Of a stretch of 64,000 nucleotides of DNA, positions 8,386 to 16,332 are shown piece by piece (the stretch's first letter is position 1; the number at the start of each line of letters is the position of its first letter). Location: positions 2,418,001 through 2,482,000 of the forward strand of contig CP186339.1 of assembly GCA_049347715.1 (NCBI GenBank), written 5' to 3'. The position numbers were made by a program, and so were the translations under genes. Under the pieces are notes generated by a model. That model did no database searches. It worked only from the letters and a program-made list of their open reading frames with translations, and was not told the DNA's origin. Source of the DNA: Thalassotalea_B piscium_A (GTDB lineage Bacteria; Pseudomonadota; Gammaproteobacteria; Enterobacterales; Alteromonadaceae).

Positions 8386-10374
8386 TTACGTTGTGAGTTG
8401 CTGCTGTCGTAATTTTGTAATTTTATCTCTTGTAGCCGCAGCTTCCTCAAACTCTAGATTCTGCGCGTGGTCCATCATTATTTTTTCTAATTCTTTGACC
8501 TTATCATCGATTTGCTGTGTTGTTAATAATTCATAATCAGCCCCTGGCTCTGACACAGCCTTCAATGCTTCAGCACCGCCAACTTCCATAACATCAGAAA
8601 TTTTACGTTTAACACCTGTCGGCGTAATATTATGAGCGAGGTTATACTCGTGTTGTTTTTCTCTACGGCGTTCTGTTTCATCAATGGCTTTGCGCATAGA
8701 ACCGGTAATTCTTCCGGCATATAAAATAGCGCGGCCATTAATATTTCGTGCTGCTCGTCCAATCGTTTGTATTAATGACCGTTCAGAACGTAAGAAACCT
8801 TCTTTATCTGCATCTAGTATTGCAACTAATGAGACTTCTGGCATGTCTAAACCTTCTCGAAGTAAGTTGATACCAACGAGTACATCAAATTTACCTAAGC
8901 GGAAGTCACGAATGATTTCCACCCTTTCAACGGTATCTATATCTGAGTGTAAATAACGCGTTTTCACTCCATGTTCGTCAAGGTAATCCGTTAAATCTTC
9001 CGCCATTCTTTTTGTTAACGTAGTCGCTAACACACGATCTCCCATGGCGACACGTATTCTGATCTCAGAAAGTAAATCGTCTACTTGGGTTTCTACTGGG
9101 CGCACTTCAATAATAGGATCAAGTAATCCGGTAGGACGAACCACTTGTTCGGCAATTTCACCCGCAGATTTATCTATTTCATACTGGCTAGGGGTTGCAG
9201 AAACATAAATAGTTTGCGGCGCTAATGATTCAAACTCATCAAATTTCATTGGCCGATTGTCTAACGCGGAAGGTAGTCGAAAACCATATTCAACTAAATT
9301 CTCTTTTCTTGAACGGTCACCTTTATACATAGCCCCTATTTGAGGAACTGTAACATGTGACTCATCGATGATCAGTAAGCCATCATCGGGTAAATAATCA
9401 AACAAGGTAGGAGGCGCATCACCCGCATTTCTGCCAGATAAGTAACGAGAGTAATTTTCAATGCCTGAGCAATAACCTAATTCCGTCATCATTTCGATAT
9501 CAAATTGAGTACGTTGCACAATACGCTGCTCTTCAATCAATTTGTTATTTTCTTTGAGTTGTTTGGATCGGTCTTTTAATTCAATTTTGATTTTTTCAAC
9601 CGCCGCTAGAATTTTTTCTCGCGGAGTCGCATAGTGCGTTTTAGGATAAACTGTCACTCGTGCTAATTGACGTTCTACTTGTCCCGTTAAAGGGTCAAAT
9701 TCGCTAATTCGCTCTAACTCTTCATCAAACAATTCAATTCTAAGGGCTAATCGATCTGACTCCGCAGGAAAAATATCAATAACATCGCCTCTGACTCGAT
9801 AGGTAGCCCTTTGAAATGCTACATCGTTACGAGTGTACTGTAATTCAGCTAAACGTCTTAAAATATCTCTTTGATTAACAATATCGCCTTGGCGTAAATG
9901 CAACATCATTTTTAAATAAGAGTCTGGATCCCCTAAACCGTAGATAGCTGAAACAGAAGCAATAATGATAACGTCTCTACGTTCTAGCAGCGCCTTAGTA
10001 GCAGATAAACGCATTTGTTCAATATGTTCGTTTATCGATGCATCTTTTTCGATAAATGTATCTGTCGTTGGCACATAAGCTTCTGGCTGATAATAATCAT
10101 AGTAAGAAACAAAATACTCAACGGCATTATTCGGAAAAAATTCTTTCATTTCTCCATATAATTGCGCGGCTAAGGTTTTATTGGGAGCCAGTATCATAGT
10201 GGGTCGGTTAAGCTTGGCGATCACATTGGCTATGGTAAATGTTTTACCAGAGCCAGTTACCCCTAGTAAGGTTTGGTGTGCAAGGCCATCTTCAATACCG
10301 GTTAATAATTGATTAATTGCCGTTGGTTGATCACCTGCTGGAATATAATCTGACTGTAAATCCATTTTCTTCAT
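8386..10374 (-). CDS. uvrB: Excinuclease ABC subunit B
   Basis: UvrB, the damage-verification helicase of nucleotide excision repair, which works with UvrA and then UvrC. 662 aa. Walker A is GVTGSGKT (K44). The beta-hairpin region (YYDYYQPEAYVP), the IDESHVT helicase motif, motif VI (QTIGRAARN) and a C-terminal UVR domain (MMDHAQNLEFEEAAATRDKI) that contacts UvrC are all visible. The ATG overlaps the stop of the upstream MATE gene by 1 bp (TAATG). That is an unusual partner, since uvrB often stands alone with its own LexA box. I did not find a convincing SOS box upstream of the pair. Confidence 0.97.
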   Translation of the reverse strand: MKKMDLQSDYIPAGDQPTAINQLLTGIEDGLAHQTLLGVTGSGKTFTIANVIAKLNRPTMILAPNKTLAAQLYGEMKEFFPNNAVEYFVSYYDYYQPEAYVPTTDTFIEKDASINEHIEQMRLSATKALLERRDVIIIASVSAIYGLGDPDSYLKMMLHLRQGDIVNQRDILRRLAELQYTRNDVAFQRATYRVRGDVIDIFPAESDRLALRIELFDEELERISEFDPLTGQVERQLARVTVYPKTHYATPREKILAAVEKIKIELKDRSKQLKENNKLIEEQRIVQRTQFDIEMMTELGYCSGIENYSRYLSGRNAGDAPPTLFDYLPDDGLLIIDESHVTVPQIGAMYKGDRSRKENLVEYGFRLPSALDNRPMKFDEFESLAPQTIYVSATPSQYEIDKSAGEIAEQVVRPTGLLDPIIEVRPVETQVDDLLSEIRIRVAMGDRVLATTLTKRMAEDLTDYLDEHGVKTRYLHSDIDTVERVEIIRDFRLGKFDVLVGINLLREGLDMPEVSLVAILDADKEGFLRSERSLIQTIGRAARNINGRAILYAGRITGSMRKAIDETERRREKQHEYNLAHNITPTGVKRKISDVMEVGGAEALKAVSEPGADYELLTTQQIDDKVKELEKIMMDHAQNLEFEEAAATRDKITKLRQQQLTT

Positions 10375-11747
10375 TAAGATGTAACCTTAGACTTTAATGT
10401 GCCTTCACAAAATTGTTTCATAAACGTTTTATAAGAAACCAACGCCATAATAATATTACCTAGTAATGCGCCGATAAAAAAACCTTCTATGCCATATAAT
10501 TGGCTTCCTAAATACGCTAAAGGTACATAACAAATAAATAAACGAATAATACTGAGTAATAGCGACACCATAGGTTTATGTAACGCATTAAAAGATGAAT
10601 TAGTTAAGATAATGACACCTTGTAAACCGTAGCCAAGCGGTAAAATCCAAATAAACAATTTAATTAAGTCAGCAACCTCTTGCTCTTTTGAAAATATATT
10701 AGCAATCCAAGGAGCTGTTAGAACTAAAACAACATACACAATAACTTGCCATATAAGGACAAACTTAATTGAACTCATATATCCCTGCCCGACCCGTTTC
10801 ATATTACCTGCACCAAAATTTTGGCTGATAAATGGTGGTAATGTCATAGACAAGGCAAGTAAAACTATACAGGCAATCGATTCTATCCTTGAACCTACAC
10901 CGAAGGCTGCAACTGCTGCAACACCATATTTGGCGACAATAGCGGTCAAAATCGCTGCAGAAATAGGCGTTAGCATATTAGCGCCTGCAGCTGGCAAACC
11001 TATTTTTAAGATAGATTTACTTGAAACTAAGAATGTCTTCATAAAAATAAGTGTTGTGTGAATTAAGTGTTTTTTATATCCAACAATATAAAGCACATAA
11101 GCTAAACTAACAGCCCATGAGCATAAAGTAGCAATGGCAGCACCTTTGATGCCCATAGCAGGAAAAGGTCCAAAACCAAAAATAAGAATAGGATCTAAAA
11201 TCGCATTCACGATCCCTCCCACGCCCATAATGATACTTGGTGTTTTTGTATCTCCAGATGATCGTAAAATAGAGTTACCTATCATTGGCCCAATCAAAAA
11301 CACACTACCTAGGAACCAATAATCCATATAATCTCTGATCACAGGTAGTAAATCATCACTCGCGCCAAGCAGTCTAAAAATTTCATCGGTGAACATAAAA
11401 CCTGTAAAAGATAAAATCCCAACAATGATTCCCGTCAATATGAAAGCTGATGTCCCTGAACATTTCGCTGTTTTATCATCACCTTCGCCTAGTGAACGTG
11501 CAATGACTGCAGATGCACCGATACCTAAACCAATGGTTAAACTAATAACAGTAAAAGTAATGGGAAAGGTAAAACTAATTGCGGCTAACGGTTGAGTACC
11601 TAATAAGCCAACAAAAAATGTATCGACTAAATTAAATGTCATCAACAAAACCATGCCATAAATCATAGGAATAGTCATTCGCTTCAAAATGTCTGAAACG
11701 GGATCAGATAATAGATTTATAGGTAACTTCTTTACATTGTTTGTCAT
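10374..11747 (-). CDS. MATE-family efflux transporter
   Basis: 457-aa integral membrane protein with about 12 predicted helices, of the multidrug and toxin extrusion family (DinF/NorM relatives). The two-fold pattern is visible: NLVDTFFVGLLGTQPLAAISF in the first half and a similar helix arrangement after residue 240. It exports drugs or metabolites using Na+ or H+ gradients. It is the upstream gene of a tightly coupled pair with uvrB. E. coli dinF is likewise coupled to an SOS gene (lexA), which is an interesting parallel but not evidence of orthology. Confidence 0.92.
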   Translation of the reverse strand: MTNNVKKLPINLLSDPVSDILKRMTIPMIYGMVLLMTFNLVDTFFVGLLGTQPLAAISFTFPITFTVISLTIGLGIGASAVIARSLGEGDDKTAKCSGTSAFILTGIIVGILSFTGFMFTDEIFRLLGASDDLLPVIRDYMDYWFLGSVFLIGPMIGNSILRSSGDTKTPSIIMGVGGIVNAILDPILIFGFGPFPAMGIKGAAIATLCSWAVSLAYVLYIVGYKKHLIHTTLIFMKTFLVSSKSILKIGLPAAGANMLTPISAAILTAIVAKYGVAAVAAFGVGSRIESIACIVLLALSMTLPPFISQNFGAGNMKRVGQGYMSSIKFVLIWQVIVYVVLVLTAPWIANIFSKEQEVADLIKLFIWILPLGYGLQGVIILTNSSFNALHKPMVSLLLSIIRLFICYVPLAYLGSQLYGIEGFFIGALLGNIIMALVSYKTFMKQFCEGTLKSKVTS

Positions 11748-12233
11748 TAAATATTTTTATTCTCGATTAACGAAAAAACTAAACTATTGTAAAAGATACT
11801 GATAAGACTCGCTATTTAAATATTAAATTTCAATGGAATCATTTTTTAATCGCTTTGCCCTAAAAATGTAGAAAAGGAGTGCTTCACTCAAATTTACATT
11901 CACAAGGATAAACTACAACATCTTTCGTCGAGTGTTTTTTAATCACACCTGTACAGTAAAAACGCAAACACCAACTAACACATTGATTTAAATCAAATTA
12001 TCAAAAAGTGGTTATATTTTATTAATTTCACTGTAGCCCTTATTATATGGTTAATTAAGATAATTGTTACATATTCATTCACAAACTTATCCACAGTTAT
12101 AGTGGATAAGTGTAAAAATATAAGAGTAACCATATGCTTGTGCAATATGGCATCAAAAACCGGCGTTTTCTCCGTCATGCTGCACGTAAAATAAGCAAAC
12201 GAACAAATTAAATGTTTTTTTCGAAATTTAGTG
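11748..12233. other. Gene-free region upstream of tRNA-Asn genes
   Basis: About 490 bp, AT-rich, with no credible open reading frame; a 61-codon frame on the minus strand has no ribosome binding site and low-complexity composition. It contains a DnaA-box inverted repeat at 12086-12110, listed separately, and near its right end runs into the tRNA promoter. Confidence 0.4.
12086..12110. promoter_or_regulatory. Inverted pair of DnaA-box-like sequences
   Basis: Perfect inverted repeat CTTATCCAC-N7-GTGGATAAG. The left arm includes an exact consensus DnaA box TTATCCACA (12087-12095); the right arm is a one-mismatch box in the opposite direction. Function is not known; no dnaA, dnaN or gidA genes are near, so this is not obviously an origin. 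Confidence 0.5.
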
Positions 12234-12262
12234 TTGACAGTAACGCAACAGCCCTTTAATAT
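12234..12262 (+). promoter_or_regulatory. Promoter of the tRNA-Asn genes
   Basis: TTGACA (12234-12239), a 17-bp spacer and TAATAT (12257-12262), followed by a GC-rich discriminator CCGCCCC, the pattern of stringently controlled stable-RNA promoters. Located about 45 bp ahead of the first tRNA. Confidence 0.85.
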
Positions 12263-12307
12263 TCCGCCCCGTTAGCAAGCAGCTAACACATTAAGTGAAA
12301 ACTTAAT

Positions 12308-12383
12308 TCCCCAATAGCTCAGTTGGTAGAGCGACGGACTGTTAATCCGTGTGTCACTGGTTCAAGTCCAGTTTGGGGAGCCA
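12308..12383 (+). tRNA. tRNA-Asn (anticodon GTT)
   Basis: 76 nt including an encoded CCA. The acceptor TCCCCAA pairs with TTGGGGA. The D-arm (AGCTCAGTTGGTAGAGC), the anticodon loop CTGTTAA with GTT, and the T-arm ACTGG-TTCAAGT-CCAGT are all intact. First of two identical genes under a stable-RNA promoter. Confidence 0.98.
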
Positions 12384-12457
12384 CATTTTAGTAATGGCTT
12401 AAGGCGGTTACTTGGCAATAGCCTCTTCATTGATAATATGAAGTAAAACAAGTTTAT

Positions 12458-12533
12458 TCCCCAATAGCTCAGTTGGTAGAGCGACGGACTGTTAATCCGT
12501 GTGTCACTGGTTCAAGTCCAGTTTGGGGAGCCA
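12458..12533 (+). tRNA. tRNA-Asn (anticodon GTT), second copy
   Basis: Identical to the first copy over all 76 nt, 74 bp downstream of it and probably on the same transcript. It is followed within 6 nt by a Rho-independent terminator. Confidence 0.98.
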
Positions 12534-12538
12534 ATTAA

Positions 12539-12569
12539 AAAACCCGCTTTTTAGCGGGTTTTTGCTTTT
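12539..12569 (+). terminator. Rho-independent terminator of the tRNA-Asn operon
   Basis: AAACCCGCT-TTTT-AGCGGGTTT hairpin followed by a T-rich tract. The same hairpin recurs after three of the four degenerate copies downstream (near 12719, 12899 and 13089). Confidence 0.9.
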
Positions 12570-12635
12570 CTGAGCAATAGAAATCATTAACTAGCTTATC
12601 TTTCCTTTTAGACTTAAAGAACTATACAGCAGAGT

Positions 12636-12713
12636 AACCCCTCGCTTGAGCGACGGACTGTGCTCTTATTAACTCAGCGTGTGCCACTGATTCAAGCCAA
12701 GTTTGGGGAGCCA
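12636..12713 (+). pseudogene. Degenerate tRNA-Asn copy 1
   Basis: Shares GCGACGGACTGT, the T-loop TTCAAG and the 3' end TTTGGGGAGCCA with the intact tRNA-Asn. The D-arm is largely deleted and the anticodon loop carries an 8-nt insertion plus a further 3 nt of change, so no anticodon stem forms. The T-stem is also damaged (ACTGA against CAAGT). Followed by the shared terminator hairpin. Confidence 0.8.
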
Positions 12714-12816
12714 ATTAAAAAACCCGCTTTTTTAGCGGGTTTTTGCTCTTCTGAGCAATAGAAATCATCAACTAGCTTATCTTTCCTTTTAGACTTAAAG
12801 AATTATACAGCAGAGT

Positions 12817-12894
12817 ATTCCCTCGCTTGAGCGACGGACTGTGCTCTTATTAACTCAGCGTGTGCCACTGGTTCAAGTCCAGTTTGGGGAGCCA
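12817..12894 (+). pseudogene. Degenerate tRNA-Asn copy 2
   Basis: Same D-arm deletion and anticodon insertion as copy 1, but the T-arm (ACTGG-TTCAAGT-CCAGT), the acceptor 3' strand and CCA are intact. Followed by a terminator hairpin near 12899-12930. It lies 181 bp after copy 1 and shares the intervening spacer sequence. Confidence 0.8.
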
Positions 12895-13006
12895 ATTAAA
12901 AAACCCGCTTTTTAGCGGGTTTTTGCTTTTCTGAGCAATAGAAATTAATTTTAATTTTTTACTTACCTATATATCCCCTTCAGGATCAACAAATACGCAA
13001 CAGAAT

Positions 13007-13084
13007 ATTCCCTCGCTTGAGCGACGGACTGTGCTCTTATTAACTCAGCGTGTGTCACTGGTTCAAGTCCAGTTTGGGGAGCCA
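13007..13084 (+). pseudogene. Degenerate tRNA-Asn copy 3
   Basis: Same derived structure as copy 2 with an intact T-arm; 190 bp after copy 2, and its upstream spacer differs from those of the other copies over about 40 bp. Followed by a terminator hairpin at 13089-13120. Confidence 0.8.
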
Positions 13085-13186
13085 ATTAAAAAACCCGCTT
13101 TTTAGCGGGTTTTTGCTTTTCTGAGCAATAGAAATCATCAACTAGCTTATCTTTCCTTTTAGACTTAAAGAATTATACAGCAGAGT

Positions 13187-13264
13187 AATCCCTCGCTTGA
13201 GCGACGGACTGTGCTCTTATTAACTCAGCGTGTGCCACTGGTTCAAGCCAAGTTAGGGGAGCCA
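13187..13264 (+). pseudogene. Degenerate tRNA-Asn copy 4
   Basis: Same derived structure, with further decay: the T-stem mismatch (CAAGT) is shared with copy 1 and there is a change in the acceptor strand (TTAGGGGAG). The hairpin that follows the other copies is eroded here. Last unit of the array, 180 bp after copy 3. Confidence 0.78.
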
Positions 13265-13332
13265 ATTAAAAACCGCTATTTATTGCTTTATTACTTTTTA
13301 TGAGCTGACCGCTAAGAAATGGCGGACTATAA

Positions 13333-13373
13333 CGAAAAATACCAGCTGAATGCTGGTATTTTTTTTTCAAACG
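13333..13373. terminator. Rho-independent terminator
   Basis: AAATACCAGC-TGAAT-GCTGGTATTT hairpin with a T9-type run on the plus strand and A-rich sequence on the other side. It lies between the tRNA array and the convergent M28 peptidase gene and can serve both. Confidence 0.85.
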
Positions 13374-13379
13374 TTTAAG

Positions 13380-15023
13380 TTACTTCATCATTGCATCACG
13401 TAATGCTTTGAACTCAGTTCCTTCATGCCAATTCGGCCATTCGTCTGAATTAGCTAAAATATAACCTGTTTCGAAGAATAGCTGTAATTCTGCAACTACG
13501 CTCTCCCAACCAAAGTCTTCGCTATATTCGTCACATATTTGATGATAACATTTAGCTACCATCGCACCGACACGTTTACCAATGGCTTCTTGCTCTTCAT
13601 TTACCCATTTAGAACCACCGCCAGCACTTAACGCAGGAACACCTTTTTTAGCTAAACTAAAGTGATCTGAACGATAATAATATCCGCGCTCAGGTGTAAG
13701 CTCTGGTGTTAATACACGTTCTTGTCGTTTAGCTGCTTTTGCTAAAAAGTCTTCTAACGTAGACTTACCATAACCCACAACAGTAACATCTTTTTTAAGC
13801 CCAGTAATATCTAAAGAGTCCATATTAATCAGACCCACAATTTTATTTAAAGGTATCGTTGGGTGGTTAGCAAAATAACGTGAACCCAATCGGCCTTGTT
13901 CTTCTGCAGTAACCGCTATAATAGTCACAGAACGTTTTGATGGTTTATCTAATTGTTTATAAGCATTAGCAATGTGAAGCAAACCAGCCGTTCCTGTTGC
14001 GTTATCATGAGCGCCATTATAAATCTCACGCTTACCATTAATAATAGTGCTACCTAAATGATCCCAATGCGCCATATAAACAATATGCTCATCTGGTTTA
14101 TCAGTCCCTTTTATCGTGGCAATAACATTTTTAGAGTTCGAGCGATCAAATTTATTTTCAACGGTTACGCTTGCTTTTAAACTTAAAGGAACAGCCTTAA
14201 AATTACGCGTGGCTGCCATAGCTTTTAGCTGATTAAAATCTTGATTAGATTTTTTAAATAACTCGACGGCTTTGTCTTTACTAATCCACATTTCAACATC
14301 AACTGTGGCTTCGTTTACCTCACTTGCAGGTAAATGATACTGTGCACCAGTCCAGCTACTTTCAATTACATTCCAACCATAACTAGCTGGTTTAGTTTCA
14401 TGTACAATAATCGCACCTGCAGCACCTTGACGAGCAGCTTCTTCATATTTATATGTCCAACGACCATAATATGTCATGGTGTTACCATCAAATAAGTTGC
14501 TGTCTTGTGTTGCAAAGCCAGGATCATTAACAAGAATAACAACTGTCTTGCCTTTTACATCCACATTTGCGTAATCATTCCATTGATATTCTGGCGCGTT
14601 AATACCATAGCCGACAAAAACTAACTCAGAAGAAGAAAGTGATGATTGCTTATCCATTTTTCTCGAGCTTGCAACAAAGTTCTTTGGAAACTCAAAAGAG
14701 ATATCACCTATCGTAAGATTTTTAGTGGTTGTACTTGTAATACTAACCAATGGCACATCTTGGGTGTAACTATCACCATTTCCAGGAGCTAACCCCATAC
14801 GTTTAAACTCACTAATTAAAAAGTTTGTTGTTAACGTCTCCCCTTCTGTTGATGGCTCTCTTCCACCAAATTTATCAGATGATAATAACTTCACATCCGC
14901 TTTAATTTTATTGCTATCAAATGATGTATAAGCTTTGTCAAAATCATTTGCGATGGCGAAACTGCTGATAAACGTACTTACAGCAAGTAAAACGCTCGAA
15001 TTAACTATCGAAATTTTAGACAC
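13380..15023 (-). CDS. Exported M28-family metallopeptidase (aminopeptidase)
   Basis: 547 aa with a Sec signal peptide (VNSSVLLAVSTFISSFAIA). A PA (protease-associated) domain is inserted near residues 130-260. The M28 co-catalytic zinc site follows: YMAHWDHLG, GAHDNATGTAGLL, VTAEEQGRLGSRY, INMDSLD and SDHFSLAKKGVP give the expected His, Asp, Glu, Asp and His ligands. Likely a periplasmic or secreted aminopeptidase releasing N-terminal residues from peptides. GTG start with AAGGAG 8 nt upstream. Monocistronic. Length and layout match the roughly 550-aa M28 peptidases common in marine Alteromonadales. Confidence 0.93.
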   Translation of the reverse strand: MSKISIVNSSVLLAVSTFISSFAIANDFDKAYTSFDSNKIKADVKLLSSDKFGGREPSTEGETLTTNFLISEFKRMGLAPGNGDSYTQDVPLVSITSTTTKNLTIGDISFEFPKNFVASSRKMDKQSSLSSSELVFVGYGINAPEYQWNDYANVDVKGKTVVILVNDPGFATQDSNLFDGNTMTYYGRWTYKYEEAARQGAAGAIIVHETKPASYGWNVIESSWTGAQYHLPASEVNEATVDVEMWISKDKAVELFKKSNQDFNQLKAMAATRNFKAVPLSLKASVTVENKFDRSNSKNVIATIKGTDKPDEHIVYMAHWDHLGSTIINGKREIYNGAHDNATGTAGLLHIANAYKQLDKPSKRSVTIIAVTAEEQGRLGSRYFANHPTIPLNKIVGLINMDSLDITGLKKDVTVVGYGKSTLEDFLAKAAKRQERVLTPELTPERGYYYRSDHFSLAKKGVPALSAGGGSKWVNEEQEAIGKRVGAMVAKCYHQICDEYSEDFGWESVVAELQLFFETGYILANSDEWPNWHEGTEFKALRDAMMK

Positions 15024-15227
15024 AATATTCTCCTTTATTAATGTTGTTATTGTTACTTAACACCAGATTACCGAGAAGTTAATTATTTAGCCAGTGATGA
15101 AATAAGTTTAATTAAATGTTTGCTTGTTTTATAAGCACAAACTGAAATACCCACCGAAATTATTGACCTCACTAAGACAATAGTAATACTCTACCTTTTA
15201 CTATGATTTAGAGAAATAAAAGGATTT

Positions 15228-16265
15228 ATGATGTTATTGAAAAGGCTTACAACTTTTGGTGTTTTATCTGCCCTATGCTCCACATCAGTATTTGCTGAAC
15301 AATCGGTTAAACATATATCCAGTTATAAGGAACCGGTACCATTAAAGCGGATTGAACCTAAATACCCAATAAGTGCAGCCAAAGAGGGCCGAGAGGGTTG
15401 GACCAAAATGAGCTTTATCGTTGAAGAAGACGGTAGTGTGAGTAATGTGATGGTGATTGACTCTTCAGGGAGTAAGGATTTCAATAAAACAGCCCTAAAA
15501 GCAGTCAAACAGTGGAAATATAGCCCCGCAATAGAAAATGGTAAACCCATTCAACAATGTATTAATACGCTAAAAATGAGTTTTTCAATGAGGGATAATG
15601 GAGCTAAAGGTGTCACTAGACGTTTTCGTACTAAATACTTAGCCGCAATTGATGCGCTTGAACAAAAAGACTATAAAAAAACTGAACAACTTATCGAAAA
15701 GTTAACAAAAAACTCGAAAATGCACCTAACTGAAGCAAATCTATATCATATTTTAATCGCAGATTATGCTAAAAGCATAGCGAATGAAACATTAGAAATA
15801 CAACATTTAAAGCTAGTATCTACTAATACTTCAAGTCTTTCTCCTCAAAATGCGTATAACATATTAACAAGAATATTTTTCCTAGAAATAAAAAAAAATC
15901 AATTATATAACGCAGTTAATACCTATGAAAAAATTAAAAAGTTGGATGTTGCAAAACCCTACATTGAGCATTTTGATAAAATGATGAATCAAATCGATGA
16001 TCTAATTAACAGCGATCAACCTATTACTGTAAAAGCTAATCTTAAAAATAAAAACTTCTGGTTTTATCAATTGGTTCGAAATAAATTTTCAATCACCAAT
16101 ATTAAAGGGAATTTAAATAAAATAGATGTTCGTTGTGCCAATAAACACCATATTTATACTATGGCTGATGACCATACTTGGGCTATACCTGACGATTGGA
16201 AACATTGTAGTTTAATGATCTTTGGTGATGAACAATCTAGCTTTAGCTTAATTGAACAATCATAA
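15228..16265 (+). CDS. Energy-transducer TonB family protein with N-terminal TonB_C-like domain
   Basis: 345 aa with a cleavable signal peptide (LTTFGVLSALCSTSVFAEQ). Residues about 35-120 form a TonB C-terminal-type domain (PLKRIEPKYPISAAKEGREG, then VDGS-like turn EEDGSVSNV, ending QWKYSPAIENGKP). The remaining 220 residues are mostly helical, possibly TPR-like, and charged. Normal TonB has this domain at its C-terminus after a membrane anchor and Pro-rich linker. Here the anchor is absent, so energy transduction from ExbB/ExbD is unlikely. ATG with AAAGGA upstream (an adjacent ATG at 15231 is also possible). Function unknown. Confidence 0.8.
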   Translation: MMLLKRLTTFGVLSALCSTSVFAEQSVKHISSYKEPVPLKRIEPKYPISAAKEGREGWTKMSFIVEEDGSVSNVMVIDSSGSKDFNKTALKAVKQWKYSPAIENGKPIQQCINTLKMSFSMRDNGAKGVTRRFRTKYLAAIDALEQKDYKKTEQLIEKLTKNSKMHLTEANLYHILIADYAKSIANETLEIQHLKLVSTNTSSLSPQNAYNILTRIFFLEIKKNQLYNAVNTYEKIKKLDVAKPYIEHFDKMMNQIDDLINSDQPITVKANLKNKNFWFYQLVRNKFSITNIKGNLNKIDVRCANKHHIYTMADDHTWAIPDDWKHCSLMIFGDEQSSFSLIEQS

Positions 16266-16279
16266 AAAGTGATCCATTT

Positions 16280-16318
16280 CTTAGGTTAACTCAAGTAGAA
16301 TAATTGAATTAACCTAAG
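16280..16318. promoter_or_regulatory. Long inverted repeat between TonB-domain gene and LysE-family gene
   Basis: CTTAGGTTAA / TTAACCTAAG arms of 10 bp, extendable to 14 with one mismatch, around a 19-bp centre. No T-run follows, so it is either an operator for the exporter gene (15 bp further on) or a weak attenuator. Confidence 0.5.
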
Positions 16319-16332
16319 CGCTGTATTAAATA

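Larger units (their letters stand above)
12458..13290 (+). repeat. Tandem tRNA-Asn/terminator repeat array
   Basis: One intact and four degenerate tRNA-Asn units. The shared GCGACGGACT core occurs at 12481, 12650, 12831, 13021 and 13201, a period of about 170-190 bp. Units share a tRNA-like part, the terminator and a spacer (CTGAGCAATAGAAATCA, then CTTATCTTTCCTTTTAGAC). The four degenerate copies share the same insertion, so they arose by duplication of one altered copy, not by independent decay. Confidence 0.9.

Noticed and set aside
12086..12110. Replication origin at the DnaA-box repeat
   Set aside because: Only two boxes, no DNA-unwinding element pattern, and no dnaA, gidA or rpmH genes nearby.
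11993..12178. 61-codon minus-strand frame upstream of the tRNA genes
   Set aside because: No ribosome binding site, low-complexity AT-rich codons, and it covers the DnaA-box repeat.
12636..13264. Four downstream copies as functional tRNA-Asn genes
   Set aside because: D-arm missing and anticodon loop broken by insertion; no anticodon stem can form.
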